A DNA stretch of 64,000 nt from Paracentrotus lividus (taxonomy: Eukaryota; Echinodermata; Echinoidea; Camarodonta; Echinidae): positions 40,043,217 through 40,107,216 of the forward strand of contig CALNVZ010003426.1 of NCBI GenBank assembly GCA_940671915.1, in the 5' to 3' direction. Below, piece after piece: positions 24,645 through 36,100 of the stretch (positions are counted from its first letter, which is position 1; each line of letters begins with the position of its first letter). The notes below the pieces were generated by a model. The model was not told where the DNA came from. It saw nothing but the letters and a program-made list of their open reading frames with translations, and ran no database searches. The position numbers and the translations under genes are program-made.

Positions 24645-24673
<29 letters not shown>
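24640..24673. repeat. C-rich and poly-A tract in the SM50 intron
   Basis: A poly-A run of about 30 bases follows ccccccctccccccc. Such runs are likely places for undetected assembly errors. Confidence 0.85.
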
Positions 24674-24676
<3 letters not shown>

Positions 24677-25080
24677 GACCAAATCAGAATATCTCAGATA
24701 ATAGGACAAGGGAACGACACCAACTAACCAATTGAAGAAAGGGACATAAATGTTGATCCCTGGCTTCCGACTGCCACACTCTTTCTGTAGTGAAGTTGCA
24801 TGTGCAGGACATTTTGTTTCAATCACATTTTTATTAGACTTTTGCAATTTTAACCTTCCCCACTTTCATGCTCTCAATCAGACCCTATTTCACTGTTGTC
24901 CCAACTACTCAATCTTTTAGTTCCACTCATAGGCATACATTCATAATCATCTTTAATCAGTGAAGACCTCAATAATGCACAACCAACTCATTTCCTAATT
25001 TTCACAGACAATCCACCTTAATACGCAAAACAATTGACCACTTCTGCTGTTAAGACACAATAGAGCTCCTACACTTTTGC
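24674..25080. other. Presumed intron upstream of SM50 exon 2
   Basis: No exon found. I searched for a minus-strand MKG-type signal peptide exon with a TGYTAYAG donor end and saw none. Confidence 0.5.
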
Positions 25081-25083
25081 TTA

Positions 25084-25335
25084 TGCGGCGGTCACAACTC
25101 ATCGTAGGCTACGGGGCATGTGCCATCAACGTAGCCTGCGTTGCATGCACAATGCATGCACAGGTCGTTGGTCAACTTTTGCGATTCCTGCGTTTCTGTA
25201 GAAAGGGAATTGGACAAAATTTCCTGCAAGTCGTACATACAACGTGCCTGCGAGGTACATGCGCTGCACGATTTTTCTACGAAATCCATCGTAGGGAGTT
25301 GCACGTCGAAGGTACGGCGAGTTGTGACCGCCGCA
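25084..25335. mobile_element. 252-bp MITE with TTA target duplication (PIF/Harbinger-type)
   Basis: The termini TGCGGCGGTCACAACTC and gagttgtgaccgccgca are perfect 17-base inverted repeats flanked on both sides by TTA. Arm similarity continues loosely inward (atcgtagg / cctacgatgg). A 3-bp TTA duplication is typical of PIF/Harbinger elements. The frames inside on both strands are chance readings of the arms. Confidence 0.85.
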
Positions 25336-25385
25336 TTAGTTATCATGGATGTACAATCCCTACAAGTCAAGATTAATCTCACCTT

Positions 25386-25913
25386 CTTACCTAGATGCCT
25401 GTAGGCCAGTCAGATTAATGACAAGAATAATCACTTTTGGTCTCTCAGTGGTATTCGATGGAAAATTGAATCTTATACAGTGTTATACCAATCATATCTG
25501 AATATGATTGGTATAGTGAAATTAAATGCACGATTTCATTTTCATGGCGTTTTTGTTCATTCTAATCTTCTCTCCTATGTTTTCAACATTCAACGAAGAA
25601 AGGGTAATTAATGTAATAAATACATACCTACTTCATTTGTATTTTAATGTATGAAATACCAATTATCCAGAAGTTCTGCCCCAAGGACACAAAAACCGCG
25701 ATAACTCCTTGTGGAATGTTCAAGGTCACAAGTGCCTTTACTTATTTCAGTATGAGGGATACATTTTTTTTTAAATACGTAATGTATAAAAAATTGAATA
25801 AACGGGATTTCATATAATATAATACACAATAATTAGGGGGATTGTGATATCATCAGTTTGTTCATTTGAATATGCATGAGGTTATCATGGCTATGCCAAG
25901 AACTGTTTCCTAT
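25386..25913. other. Non-coding interval between SM50 exon 2 and SM37
   Basis: No gene seen. A short perfect palindrome (accaatcatatc ... gatatgattggt type) lies near 25488-25514. Confidence 0.45.
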
Positions 25914-26053
25914 AAAAAAAAATGTCAAAACCTAAGAAATTCATAACTTTGCTATTTCTCATCCGATTTTGATGAAATTTTCAGTGTTGTGCTTTTTAGA
26001 TTTTACTTTACTTTTCAAAACATTCGAATTTCAGCCCGGAGTCCTCCTTTAAA
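25914..26053 (+). repeat. Dispersed repeat, copy 2
   Basis: Shares with 8772-8906 the order aaacctaagaaattcataac, catccgattttgatgaaat, gtgttgtgctt and atttcagcccggagtcctcc. Confidence 0.7.
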
Positions 26054-26164
26054 ATGTAAACAGAAAATATTAGATTTCTGTCGTCTTTGATATTCTAACG
26101 TTGAAGAAAAACATAGGATCAGAATAGTTCAGGTAGAAGCACTGGAAATGAGAGTCTCGGCCAT

Positions 26165-26562
26165 GTCTACAAATTACAGGAAATCTGTTCATTTTCATAC
26201 CCCATATACCAATTTTCTGTAATTTTATATAAGTTAACTGTAAATTATGTTAACAATTTTGCAGTAAGATTACATGGTATTCTCGAAGCTCTGCTGCAGG
26301 AACTTTTATAGTTTTTTTTTTTAAAGGATAAAGAGAGAGAGAAAAAAAAACGGAATCATTCTGTATATTCAGGAAATTTTCGACCATTATAACAGAACAG
26401 GTCTGTTTTTAAAAAAGGAAAAAGTATTTTATTACAGGAAATTTGTAAAATTTCGTACCTCATTCCAATTTTCTGCAGTCCTACTACAAAATGTGCAGTA
26501 AGAGGTGTTATCGAAGCTCTGCTGCCAGGAACTTTTCTATTTTTTAAAAGGAAATAACAATG
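26165..26562 (+). repeat. Two diverged direct repeats (about 26165-26327 and 26430-26562)
   Basis: Both units contain ttacaggaaat, ccaattttctg, gcagtaaga, tcgaagctctgctg and caggaactttt in the same order. No coding potential. Confidence 0.65.
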
Positions 26563-27015
26563 TATCCAGGGCTCCGTAATACGAAGGTTTGCAATAATGC
26601 AAAGTGGCAATAGCTAATCACAATCGCAGTTGCATGCTCCTTTTGCAATTGATCGCAAACCTTTGGTTCATGGTGGCCAGGTTCATATTTGTACCCATTT
26701 CCTGAAACGAACGACCCACCATCACCCTCTACAATAATTGCAGAGGCATCAGGTTCTACTTATCCAATACACTTCCGAGACACCAAATGAAGCAAATGAG
26801 ACAACTGCGATATAGACAATACAACATTTAATTATTTAATTATTTTTTTTTGTCATTATGATCACTTTGTTCATTGTCAACAAAATATTTACACAAAGTA
26901 TCAACGATGTAATGTTAGATGCAAGAAAGGTGAAGGTTAACATAATGTCACTACGTTATCAATGGTGTTATGTCAAGGCTGATATATTAACATACCCATA
27001 TTTTTCCATATTCTA

Positions 27016-27345
27016 AACTCCGGTCTAGACTCCAGTTTGGATTGGGAAATCATTTCTTTTTCTTTCCTTTTTTAGGGGGTGGGGGTGGGGGGGGGGGGTA
27101 TTTATCTTTTGGAGGTAACCAGGTTATTAAGTCCAAAGACAAAAATACCAATGTGTATCTCAGTTGAAAATCACAGAACCTTTTCTTCACAACCCAGAGT
27201 ATATTTAGTAAAGGTAACACTGGGTAGCAATAGGTTGGTAAAAGTAACAACTGCGACGTTCATGCACAAAGGTATTGTTGTCTCAGTAAATCCTTCATGG
27301 CTGAAAACTTGGTTCTAGACCCAGACTGGAGTTTAGACCGGAGTT
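27016..27345. mobile_element. 330-bp foldback element with a poly-G tract
   Basis: The left end aactccggtctagactccag is mirrored by ctggagtttagaccggagtt on the right. The interior holds a G-rich run at 27075-27098. It lies just past the 3' end of SM37. Family unknown. Confidence 0.7.
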
Positions 27346-27435
27346 CGGCATACAGAATTTTGGATGTCATTTCTTCGTCATGTGCCAACACCCATATGTG
27401 ACATTTTGGTAAAGAAAAACCCAAACATGTAATCT

Positions 27436-27441
27436 TTTATT
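27436..27441 (-). terminator. Candidate poly(A) signal of SM37
   Basis: AATAAA on the minus strand, about 200 bases past the SM37 stop codon. Position is typical for a 3' UTR end. Confidence 0.5.
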
Positions 27442-27641
27442 TTGTGAAATAATAAGGATCTAAATCAAGGACAAGAGGAATCCGTTGCTCTGTCTCCCCA
27501 TGCGCACACCACAGTTATGATGATCGTGTGCATTCAGTAGTGATTTGACTGAAAAGGACATTGTAGCTCCCAATTACGGTATAAACTTTGTGAAAGTCTA
27601 TTCTTTGTCAAATGGATTTGCCATCGTAAGTGTCAAAGACT

Positions 27642-28957
27642 TTACTCCTTTACTGGTGTTCCCTCCACCGGCGTTCCTTCTACCGGCGTTCCTTCTACCG
27701 GTGTCCCTTCTACCGCTTTTACCTCCGCTGGTGTCTCCTGTAGCATACGTGGTTGATTAGGATTGCCTGGCCGATTAGGAGTATTTGGTTGGTTTGGTCT
27801 TCCTGGTTGGCCGGGCTGGTTCGGAGCAAATGGCCTGTTTGGTGTACCTGGTTGGTTTGGCCTTCCTGGTTGACCGGGCTGGTTCGGAGCAAATGGCCTG
27901 TTTGGTGTACCTGGTTGGTTGGGACGGCCTGGTTGGTTCGGGCCAAATGGCTGATTTGGTCGGCCTGGTTGACCGGGCTGGTTGGGGCCGAAAGGCTGAT
28001 TTGGTCGGCCCGGTTGGCCCGGCTGGTTGGGGCCAAAAGGCTGATTTGGTCGGCCTGGTTGGTTGGGCTGGTTTGGTCGGCCTGGTTGACCGGGCTGGTT
28101 GGGGCCACTGTGGGTTGTTGGGCTGTTGGGTCTGTTTGGCCAGCCGGGCTGGTTAGCTGGTTAGGCTGGTTTGGCCTGTTGGGCCATTGTGGGTGTGGGC
28201 TGGTTTGGTCTGTTGGCCAGCCGGGCTGGTTAGGCTGGTTAGGCTGGTTTGGCCTGTTGGGCGCCGGGCTGGTTAGTTAGCTTGTGTGCCTGTTGGGGCA
28301 CCGGCTGGGCTTTAGTGACTGTGTTTGGCCTGGGGTGGGATCCAGCACGGGGTTGTATATACGCTGGTTTGGCCTGTTGGGCAGCCGGGCTGGTTAGGCC
28401 TGTTAGGCCAGCCAGGCTGGTTAGGCCTGTTGGGAAAGTTGGGATTTCCTGGTTGCTGTCCAGCCATAAGTCTTTGACCAGCAGGAACTTCGCAGACGAA
28501 GGCGTGTTGATGACCAGTGAGCTCTGAGACCGTCCACACAGGTCCGTTGGTGGGCGGAAGCCACCTGTTGTTTGGTAATCGGCGCCCAGGAATGGTGTCA
28601 AAATCACGACGCATGACGGGGGCAACACCTGGTGGTGTCCCGATTGGGTTCCTCATGGTCACAGGCCAGCCGTTAGCACCGACTGGGCCACCACTGACGA
28701 ACGCTGAGAAGCCATGGGGATAAGCAGGTGCTCCATTCTCCCACATGAAGGGATTCATGCTGTTCCATCCTAGCCACACCTCTCGTTCCATCGCATTGTC
28801 TTGCGAGAAGCTGGCTACCAGACGGTAGATCTCCATGTTCTCTTGAGGAGATTTGGGTGCTGCGAGTGATCCCATCGTTGCTGGACCATTTCCACATGGT
28901 GTTACCATTTCACAGAACTCACTAGCCCATCGGTATGGTAGTCGAATGTTGTAGTAT
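27642..28957 (-). CDS. SM37: Spicule matrix protein SM37, exon 2 (C-type lectin domain, Pro/Asn/Gln/Gly repeats, EGTPV tail)
   Basis: The acceptor cctccacag precedes ATACTACAAC; joined to exon 1 it reads CYRYYNIRLPYRWASEFCEM. The lectin domain spans residues 20-191 (PCGNGPATMG, VWLGWNSMNPFMWENGAPAYP, HAFVCEVPAG at 185-194) and is uninterrupted. Then come NRPNQPGWP units and, in another frame, regular FGPNQPGQPGRPNQP and FAPNQPGQPG units ending PNQPRMLQETPAEVKAVEG and four EGTPV repeats before the TAA at 27642. The two frames do not join: between about 28120 and 28440 the array contains truncated units and frame changes, most simply assembly error in a repeat. Known: SM37 is linked to SM50, has the same lectin fold with a different basic proline-rich array, and is a skeletogenic matrix protein. 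Intron 28958-32695. Confidence 0.88.
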
Positions 28958-29294
28958 CTGTGGAGGATGTAAATACAAAAAATATTCTTAATCCCGAGAA
29001 ATAGTTCCAGCCGTTACAAAGATCCTCTCTATATCAAACATTGATATTGCACCCACCAGCCCCTCCCATCTAACCCCCTGACAAAATTATGATTAAATAA
29101 TACTTGGAGGTACATGATATCCAACGTTATAAGGGTAAAATGTTAACACAATTTGGAATGAAACCGTTTAGTGTCATCAAGAGTGACACATGTGGATACA
29201 ATATTGATGCAGATTGAACAATGTAAACAAACGATTAAACCCAAAATTATTGTTGGCTCATGACCCGGTTCATGATTCGAAGTGAGCTTGATCA

Positions 29295-29545
29295 CTAGGG
29301 TGGTATCTCACTTCTCCGCGACAGAATAGAAACTTTTGTCTCCGCGACGCATAAAAAGTATTAGAGACGTCTCCGAGACGTCTCCGCGACAATTTACGGA
29401 AAAAAGTCTGAAGTAGTCCCAAATCGTCTCCGAGACGTCTCCGCGATATCGGAGACATCTCTAATACTTTTTTTTTATCCGTCGCGGCGACGAAATTTTC
29501 TATTCTGTCGCGGAGACGTCTCCGCGAAGTGAGATACCACCCTAG
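29295..29545. mobile_element. 251-bp foldback MITE in the SM37 intron
   Basis: The termini ctagggtggtatctcacttc and gaagtgagataccaccctag are perfect 20-base inverted repeats. Most of the element is self-complementary, with recurring agacgtctccgcgac blocks. A TA flank is possible inside the ctag ends, suggesting a Tc1/mariner-type target. It is present in the two noisy copies too (about 54920-55190 and 59606-59862). Confidence 0.85.
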
Positions 29546-31284
29546 CGCGTCTACATTATGATTATCTTAATGACCCTAGTTTACTACAATGCGTAGAAAT
29601 TTTTACAATGCTGACACTGTGAATATATTCAGACTTGTGTCTCATTTTATTATTTTCGAGTGTAAGCAACTTTTCCGACATGCCCATATTTGTATACAAT
29701 ATACATAATTCTTGAAAGGAACTAAACTATGCTAATTATCACTCATACATTCTTCTATAAACATGAGCATGCGTTGCTGAGATGGTAATTTATATATATT
29801 TTTATTGGACTAAGTCAGTATATTAGGTGGTTCTAAAGGGATTATTTTCTAAGACAATAACTAAATGAAAGTGATAGCTACGGCAGGAAATGATAGAAGC
29901 AATAGCAATACTAAGAGCATATATTTCATGATATATATAGGCAATCTACTTTGCGTATGATACTTTGATTGCAATGAAAATTAAAAGCGAGGAATAATAT
30001 ACTAATATATTCCTCATGACATGCAAACAATTGTGAAATATGAGTGTGGTACAAAAACAACGCACAGGTACGAAACAAAACAACAAAAACACAAAAGACT
30101 GCACAATTATCTTTATCTTTTATAGTCGTGTCCCACACATTATACTATTATTGAATTATAATTACTTTGCACGCATATACCCATTCATGTCAAAGTTGTA
30201 AAGCGGCTTCACGATCCTCATAAATGCAAAAACAATATTCTCTTTATTGTCATTATCATTAAAGGTTTCAAAAAACAAAACAAGTTAGGAGCAAAATAAA
30301 AAAAATCCTTCAAATTTGATTGGCTTAAAATATTGTGAAACGGTAAATTTGGATTTCATCAGGGAGGTATAAAATGGATTAAGTAATCAATTTTTAAAAT
30401 AAATAACATATCAACTAGCTAATCAAAATAATTTATGTTCATATGTATTAGTTGTATTCACACATAATTGATCACATAAACGAGAAATTTGTTTTTGTGC
30501 GTTAGCTTCAAGTATCATCAGAACACCGCGGAGGGCGCCCTTCGTATCGTCCATGGACGATGTGCAGAGTTTAACGAATGGGTACGAAACAAAAGCAAAC
30601 AAAACAAACTAGAAGGGGATAAATAATAAGGAAAAAAAGTAAAACATCGACATTTAGATTGCAGTACAATATCAAAAAGGAAAGACAGAAATGCTTTTAG
30701 CTCCAGTTATTGGAAAGTGCAAAAGGGGCGGGGACGCTTTTTAAAATAGGCTTCTTTAAGGATTATCAGCAACAGAAAAAATATATGGATATAAATCAAG
30801 GATCAAGTTAAAATTAAACCAAAAGGTGCAGGAGGAGCGGGAAGAATGGTTTGTCCGTCTCTTCTCCAATGATGATATTCTTCTATTATTTGCTCTGGCA
30901 TCAACTTTGTTGGATGTCTATGGGGAGACGGACGAGTACAATGCTAAAAATGTTCTATGAACTATTGTTACTTGAAATTTAAAAGAATATATATACAAAT
31001 ATAAATTTTATTTACCTTAAAAAAGTATTTTTTAAACAATCATTTAGGATAATTCTATTTTAGTAGAGCAGTTATTATGGGAGACCCTGAGAGGTTATTT
31101 AATTCAGTAATTTAGATTGGGAACATCGATACATTGGGAAATCTATAATGTACGATACAAACATACAAAACTAAAAACATAAATAAAATAATAAAACGTG
31201 AACAACAGAGGGGTACGAACAAGAAAAACAAATTCAAAACGTTTATCTTACCTCCTTGAAAATAGGCGATCGATTCATGAAGAC

Positions 31285-31370
31285 TGTCCTCGCGCATGCG
31301 TACAGGGAACCGGAAGCCCCGCCCACTTAAGGTAATCGCGACCATCTCCCGATTACGTCACGAGTCTCGC
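31285..31370. promoter_or_regulatory. GC-rich motif island in the SM37 intron (possible enhancer)
   Basis: Within otherwise AT-rich intron, ccggaagccccgcccac and gattacgtcacgag lie close together. They match an Ets core (CCGGAAG), a GC box and a CRE/AP-1-like site. Ets1 and Alx1 are known drivers of skeletogenic genes, so an enhancer is plausible. This rests on motif matches alone. Confidence 0.3.
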
Positions 31371-32695
31371 TAATAATGGCAGTAGTTTACTATCCGGTGT
31401 TTGTTTTTGAATAGCCTGAAATATTTGATTTTTATTTTCGTTTCAAGCATTGCTTCATGAGAAAAGCAAATTTGGAAGCTTTTGGAATAATAAAGAAATA
31501 TGAATTCAAAAAAAGAAGAAGAAAGGAGAAAAGACCCACAAAAAACCCACATTAAAAACATAATAAAAAATAAATAAATAGAATTTTAAAAAAAAATAAG
31601 AAAAGAGTAGGCCTATAGATTAATTTAATAATCAAAATAATAAACTAATCCTTGATTTTGACAAAAAGATGACGTAAATCATAACCCAAGGGAAAAAAAA
31701 AAAAAAAAAAGAAGAAGAAGAAGAAGAAAAAAAAAAGTCAAACCAATGAATTACATGTACTCGGAAATTGCAATATCTTCTAAATTATATTGCTATTAGA
31801 TAACCCCGAAACTTCATGAATATAAGAAAAAAAAAACATAAACTGACGAATCTTCAGATAGACAGACTGACATAAAGTAACAGAAAGAGAGAGAGAGAGA
31901 GAGGAGAAAACTTTTTAAAGAATCATGAACAAAAAAGTTTTGGAATTAAGGGGAAAAAAAAAGAGAATAAGAAAGCGAGAAAGAACGTAACAAATTAAAA
32001 TATAATTTGATAGGCCAAATATAATAATTTCAGAGAGTAATTTATTCGCCAAAAGTAATGGATACCAAAAGTAAATAAATATTATTTGGTTACCCCCTGA
32101 GAAAAAGAGAAAGCGCTGAAAAAAAAATGGCGGAAGTTGTCTTTGCGATATTCACTGCTCAAAACGATATCAGTATCGTTCCCCGAGAAATATCGATTCT
32201 ATCCAAGTCGATACTATCCATCCGATCAGCATTCGATATCACACTGGCCAGGGGACCGCTAGACAGGGAAGAATCACTTTTTGCAATAAATAACATGCAC
32301 ATTAGAATATGGTCCATGGTTAGTAATGTTGCTGCGGCTAAATGTTATGTCATGTTTTCTACTCTAAAGTGAACATTTCCTAAAAATGGAGCAGCATGGG
32401 TATTGATACTTTTGGGATGAAAATATAGCTGATGTCAAAAGCATGCTTCATTCAAAATGTACTGACATTCATTTGAAATAAGAAAATTTTTCTCGAGATG
32501 AGTGATTTGAATGTCCTTTTCCAAGGAAACCCCATTCGCATTTATAGTTTTGTGTAAATAGATTAACCCTATAGGCACATAAGTCATGTAAACCCTAAAA
32601 CCTGTTAGCCACTACATTAAAAACTGACAACTTTAACCCAGAAACAGATTAATTAAAAGAGAGAGGTAAAATTAAATAAATCATGGATCACATAC

Positions 32696-32799
32696 CTGTA
32701 ACATGATTGACCTGATTGACTGCGTACGTAGTATGCTGGACAATCTTGTCCCGTAGCAAAGGCTACTATAGCTGCTAAAACAAGCAAAACTCCCTTCAT
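32696..32799 (-). CDS. SM37: Spicule matrix protein SM37, exon 1 (signal peptide)
   Basis: The ATG at 32799 starts MKGVLLVLAAIVAFATGQDC, then PAYYVRSQSGQSCYR, with the last codon split after two bases (TACAG before gtatgtg). Residues 1-17 are a signal peptide, with likely cleavage after ATG and before QDC. QDCPAYYV begins the lectin domain and is the conserved start of the SM50-family mature proteins. The exon is too short to be found as an open frame. The exon boundary and phase match both SM37 exon 2 and SM50 exon 2, so it could in principle serve either. Confidence 0.93.
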
Positions 32800-33100
32800 G
32801 GTTACGTCTCAAGTGTGGCCCGATCTCACTACACTTTTTTTCTTTTTTAATTTCTCGAACTTCAGAAGAAACGGGTTCGATGCATCCACGGCTACCAACA
32901 AACTCGAATGAAACCCTCAATCGAACCTTGTAACCCTTGCGCTACAGGCGTAACCTAAAAGCCGTGTGCAACACTGAAATGGGCGTGGCGAAAAAGTTTC
33001 GGTATACGCCCTCTTGCGCGCAGGTTGTGCGCAGGAGCCGAAAAGCGTGTCGCAACTTTTTGACCAATCAGAGAAGTTTGCGTGATTGACGCACATCCAG
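32800..33100 (-). promoter_or_regulatory. SM37 promoter region
   Basis: Directly upstream of the SM37 ATG on the minus strand. Seen: an inverted CCAAT box (ctgattggtc; CCAAT on the plus strand at 33064-33068), a GC/CACC box (ccacgccc at 32981-32988), and a weak TATA-like aaattaaaaaa at 32843-32853. SM50-family promoters are known to be compact, with elements within a few hundred bases, which fits, but no start site can be read from sequence. Confidence 0.4.
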
Positions 33101-36100
33101 GCCTGGTCGGGGTTCCGAAAGGGAAACCTGACTCAGGGACTTTGGGATGAGCGCATAATTACCCCTAATGATCGTGACTTCCTGGTTCGTGGAGAGTGTG
33201 TGCGCGAATAATTGTGGGTGAGCCTGTGTATATGGATAGAAAGTCAAGAGAAGTGTTTGTGGGACGGTGTGGGAGAACGAAAGGGCCTTCCTGTAAGCAA
33301 CGTTCATTAAGTGTTTCAAGATTATTTCGCTATTAAGAATGAAGGGCCGTCTACTTTGCTTGATCCTCAAACCTTAGTTAGCCCACACTAGTCGTCCCCA
33401 CATGACTTCAGTGGAGAAAAATGATAAAAATGTAATATATGACAGAATTATTTTGAAGGTTATACAATCTGTAAAGTAAGATGAATGCTAATGATTTTGT
33501 GTTGGGGCCATTTGAAGTTATGACTAACGTATCACGCGAACACCAACTGCGATGCCAGATCATGCAGGGGAAAAAAATAAAGTATCAAAGTTCTTATATT
33601 ATAACTGGAAATAGTAAATCATCGCTAATACTATTAATTCATATAAGAAATAATATTTCATATCATAAAAAAAACCTCCCTCCAAAACCTCCAAAAGTAA
33701 CCGTAAACAAAATTAACTTTTCTCTGATGAACTTTTACATGCAACATTATTTTCTTACAAATCACAATGTGTTTCTGTTCCCAAGCTGCCGAGAAGGAAA
33801 ATTTTGTTCTTTGTTTCGTACTATAACAATTTGTTCCATACAACGACTGACTTGTATAGAGACTCAAATTAAACCCAGGAGCACTTCAGGAATATATTCA
33901 ACAAGGACAGTGAAGGATTCAGAAAGTAGGGTATTTGGCTATAACTTTCATAATGACAACATTCGCACCAGTCATGTCAGTTTTCATTCGGTCTACGAAT
34001 ATTTCCACAACTGAGACAGGAAATGAAAACAAAGGCACACGGCTGTAACAGTAAACGTTTGAAATTAATATTCGCATTACTAAATGAAATGAAAGACAAT
34101 CCACTATATAATATCATTGTAATCGTAATAATGTTATAATCATGACAAGACACATTTCCAGAGTTGTAATTATAAAACCACCCCCTAAAAAAAAAAGAAA
34201 AAAAAAAGTATTGTTAAGGTCTTCCACATGTTATGTTTCGAAACGAAGACAATAAGACATGTAAGATAAAGAGAGATGAAGACACAAACAAATTTAGAAA
34301 AAAAAATACAATGTATAAGATACAGTAAGCCAAGCTTGAATACTATTATGAACGAATTCATAATACGTTCATAATACTTAAAAAAAAGAAAAGAAAAGAA
34401 GCTAACTTAAAAAAACAACTAGTAAGTTAGGTAACAGTTCAGAACTTTGAGGTAATGTCTTATCTACCTTTTATTTAATAATATTAGAAGACATTTCGAA
34501 TGATATGTGTTTAATGTTATAAAACAAATATCAATATTGCGGTTTGAATATAGATCAGACATAAGGACTGTTACATAAAAATATGGAAAGAGCGCCAACT
34601 GCGTTTGTGGACACTTCAAATCGTCTTAAAGGGGTAGTTCTCCCTGTAACTTATCTGGATTTGAAAGAAAGGCAGAAACATGAAGGTATGACGACAATCT
34701 ACCAAATAAAAATGAAGTTATAAAAGTGATTTTTTTTTTTTTGTGACATCACCTGCGTGTTACAACTCCCCGTGTGTTGTGCAATGTAAGTTCAGAAATA
34801 TACTAATTACTTCACCTATTACATCAAACCTACCGGTATGTTTATTACATGCTTCTATGAAATTGATGATTTAATATTCTCCATTAGAACCATTAAGAAA
34901 CGAGTACCCAAAAAAAAATTATTGTTCGGTAGAGAATAAGCCTTACTGTCTTTGCAATACTGGACTAAATTTTTCTTGGCAATGGCAGAAACAAATTTAT
35001 CTCATCTGGGTGTTGTAGTTTTTTCTGCTGTTGTCTTGAAATCATTATTTACGGCCCTTATTTCTCTGCGAAAAATATAAAAGAAATCTGCAAACAGTTT
35101 TAGGAGAAACATGAAACAGTTTCGTTCTCTGCTAATCCTCACCTCCCAATTTATTTTGCTACATTATATTTGTTTTTTGTCGCCCCACTTTCTTTTAGAA
35201 ACGAAGAGGTATAGCCATATACTGCTTTCAGAAACAAAAAGGGACATTTTCCAGTTTATTTTCACCACCTACCACCTATTTAAATCAGTGACAGCAATAG
35301 ATGGGAATAAATGGAAGAGGTCTTAAACCCTCTTATACAGTCTGTATAAAAAGAAATGGTACAATGGAGGGGGGGGGGGTAAATTTAGTATGATATGTTT
35401 TCAAAAATGGTATGTGAATATTGGTATCAATTAAATGCCAGTATATTAATTTTTCTGATGATTAAAATTAATTTTTGTAAAACAAATTTAATGGCGACCA
35501 GATAATTTTTTCTTTCACGGTCATTTTTGCGGCTTATGCCCGAAACCTACACAAAGGCATGACAAGGCGCGAAAGAAATGAATCTATCGATTGTGGAAAA
35601 TAAATGATATCTCAAGATCTACAGTACAAAATGAAATGGAAAAAAAAAAGCAGAAGAAAGCCTATTTTCCTGTTTTATGAAAATACCAATCATTACCAGG
35701 TTGTGTTGTGGCTAATCTTCATACTATATAATATATAATAGAAATGTTTTCCATTTGTACAATTTTATTTGATACAGACTGTTACATGTGATATATTATG
35801 ATGAATTACATTTACTCGCTATCCAGACGGATACCGAACAAACAATTTTGCAGAGGGTAAATGTTACATACTATTACGCATTTTAAAGGAACGGTGTGTC
35901 CCGTGTGAGGTCATACATATCAGCTTAAACATCTCGACATGATTAGATAAAAATAACCGTCTTCCTGTGTTTAATCCTATTCACTCTCTTTTTAGGATGT
36001 TGAATGTGTAAATCATTAACACATTGAGCATGTTGAGAGGCGCACATACATCCTATGTCGTCTTCTTAGGGTTCATTTGAATAATTTTTAATAGGTCGAT

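Larger units (their letters stand above)
28958..32695 (-). other. SM37 intron 1
   Basis: GT-AG bounded (gtatgtgatc ... catcctccacag on the minus strand), 3738 bases, phase 2. It contains a MITE at 29295-29545, A-rich and GA-rich simple repeats near 31690-31900, and a GC-rich motif island near 31290-31370. No other gene is seen; short open frames are AT-rich. Confidence 0.85.

Noticed and set aside
25084-25382. Open frames with many Cys residues at 25077-25404 on both strands
   Set aside because: They are readings through the inverted arms of the TTA-flanked MITE.
25375-25420. Possible SM50 first-exon donor (catctaggtaagaag on the minus strand)
   Set aside because: The donor-like motif is good, but the upstream sequence encodes neither a signal peptide nor the conserved QDCPAYYV ... 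CYR residues.
27753-28280. Open frames of up to 175 codons on the plus strand over the SM37 array
   Set aside because: They are the antisense reading of the Pro/Asn/Gln repeat; repeats with a stop-free reverse frame produce this automatically.
32868-32885. tRNA-like B-box (gggttcgatgc) near the SM37 start
   Set aside because: No matching A-box or cloverleaf can be built around it; it lies in the SM37 promoter region.
33481-34014. 177-codon plus-strand open frame upstream of SM37
   Set aside because: No recognisable domain, AT-rich composition, no sign of splicing or promoter, and not preserved in the inverted copy.
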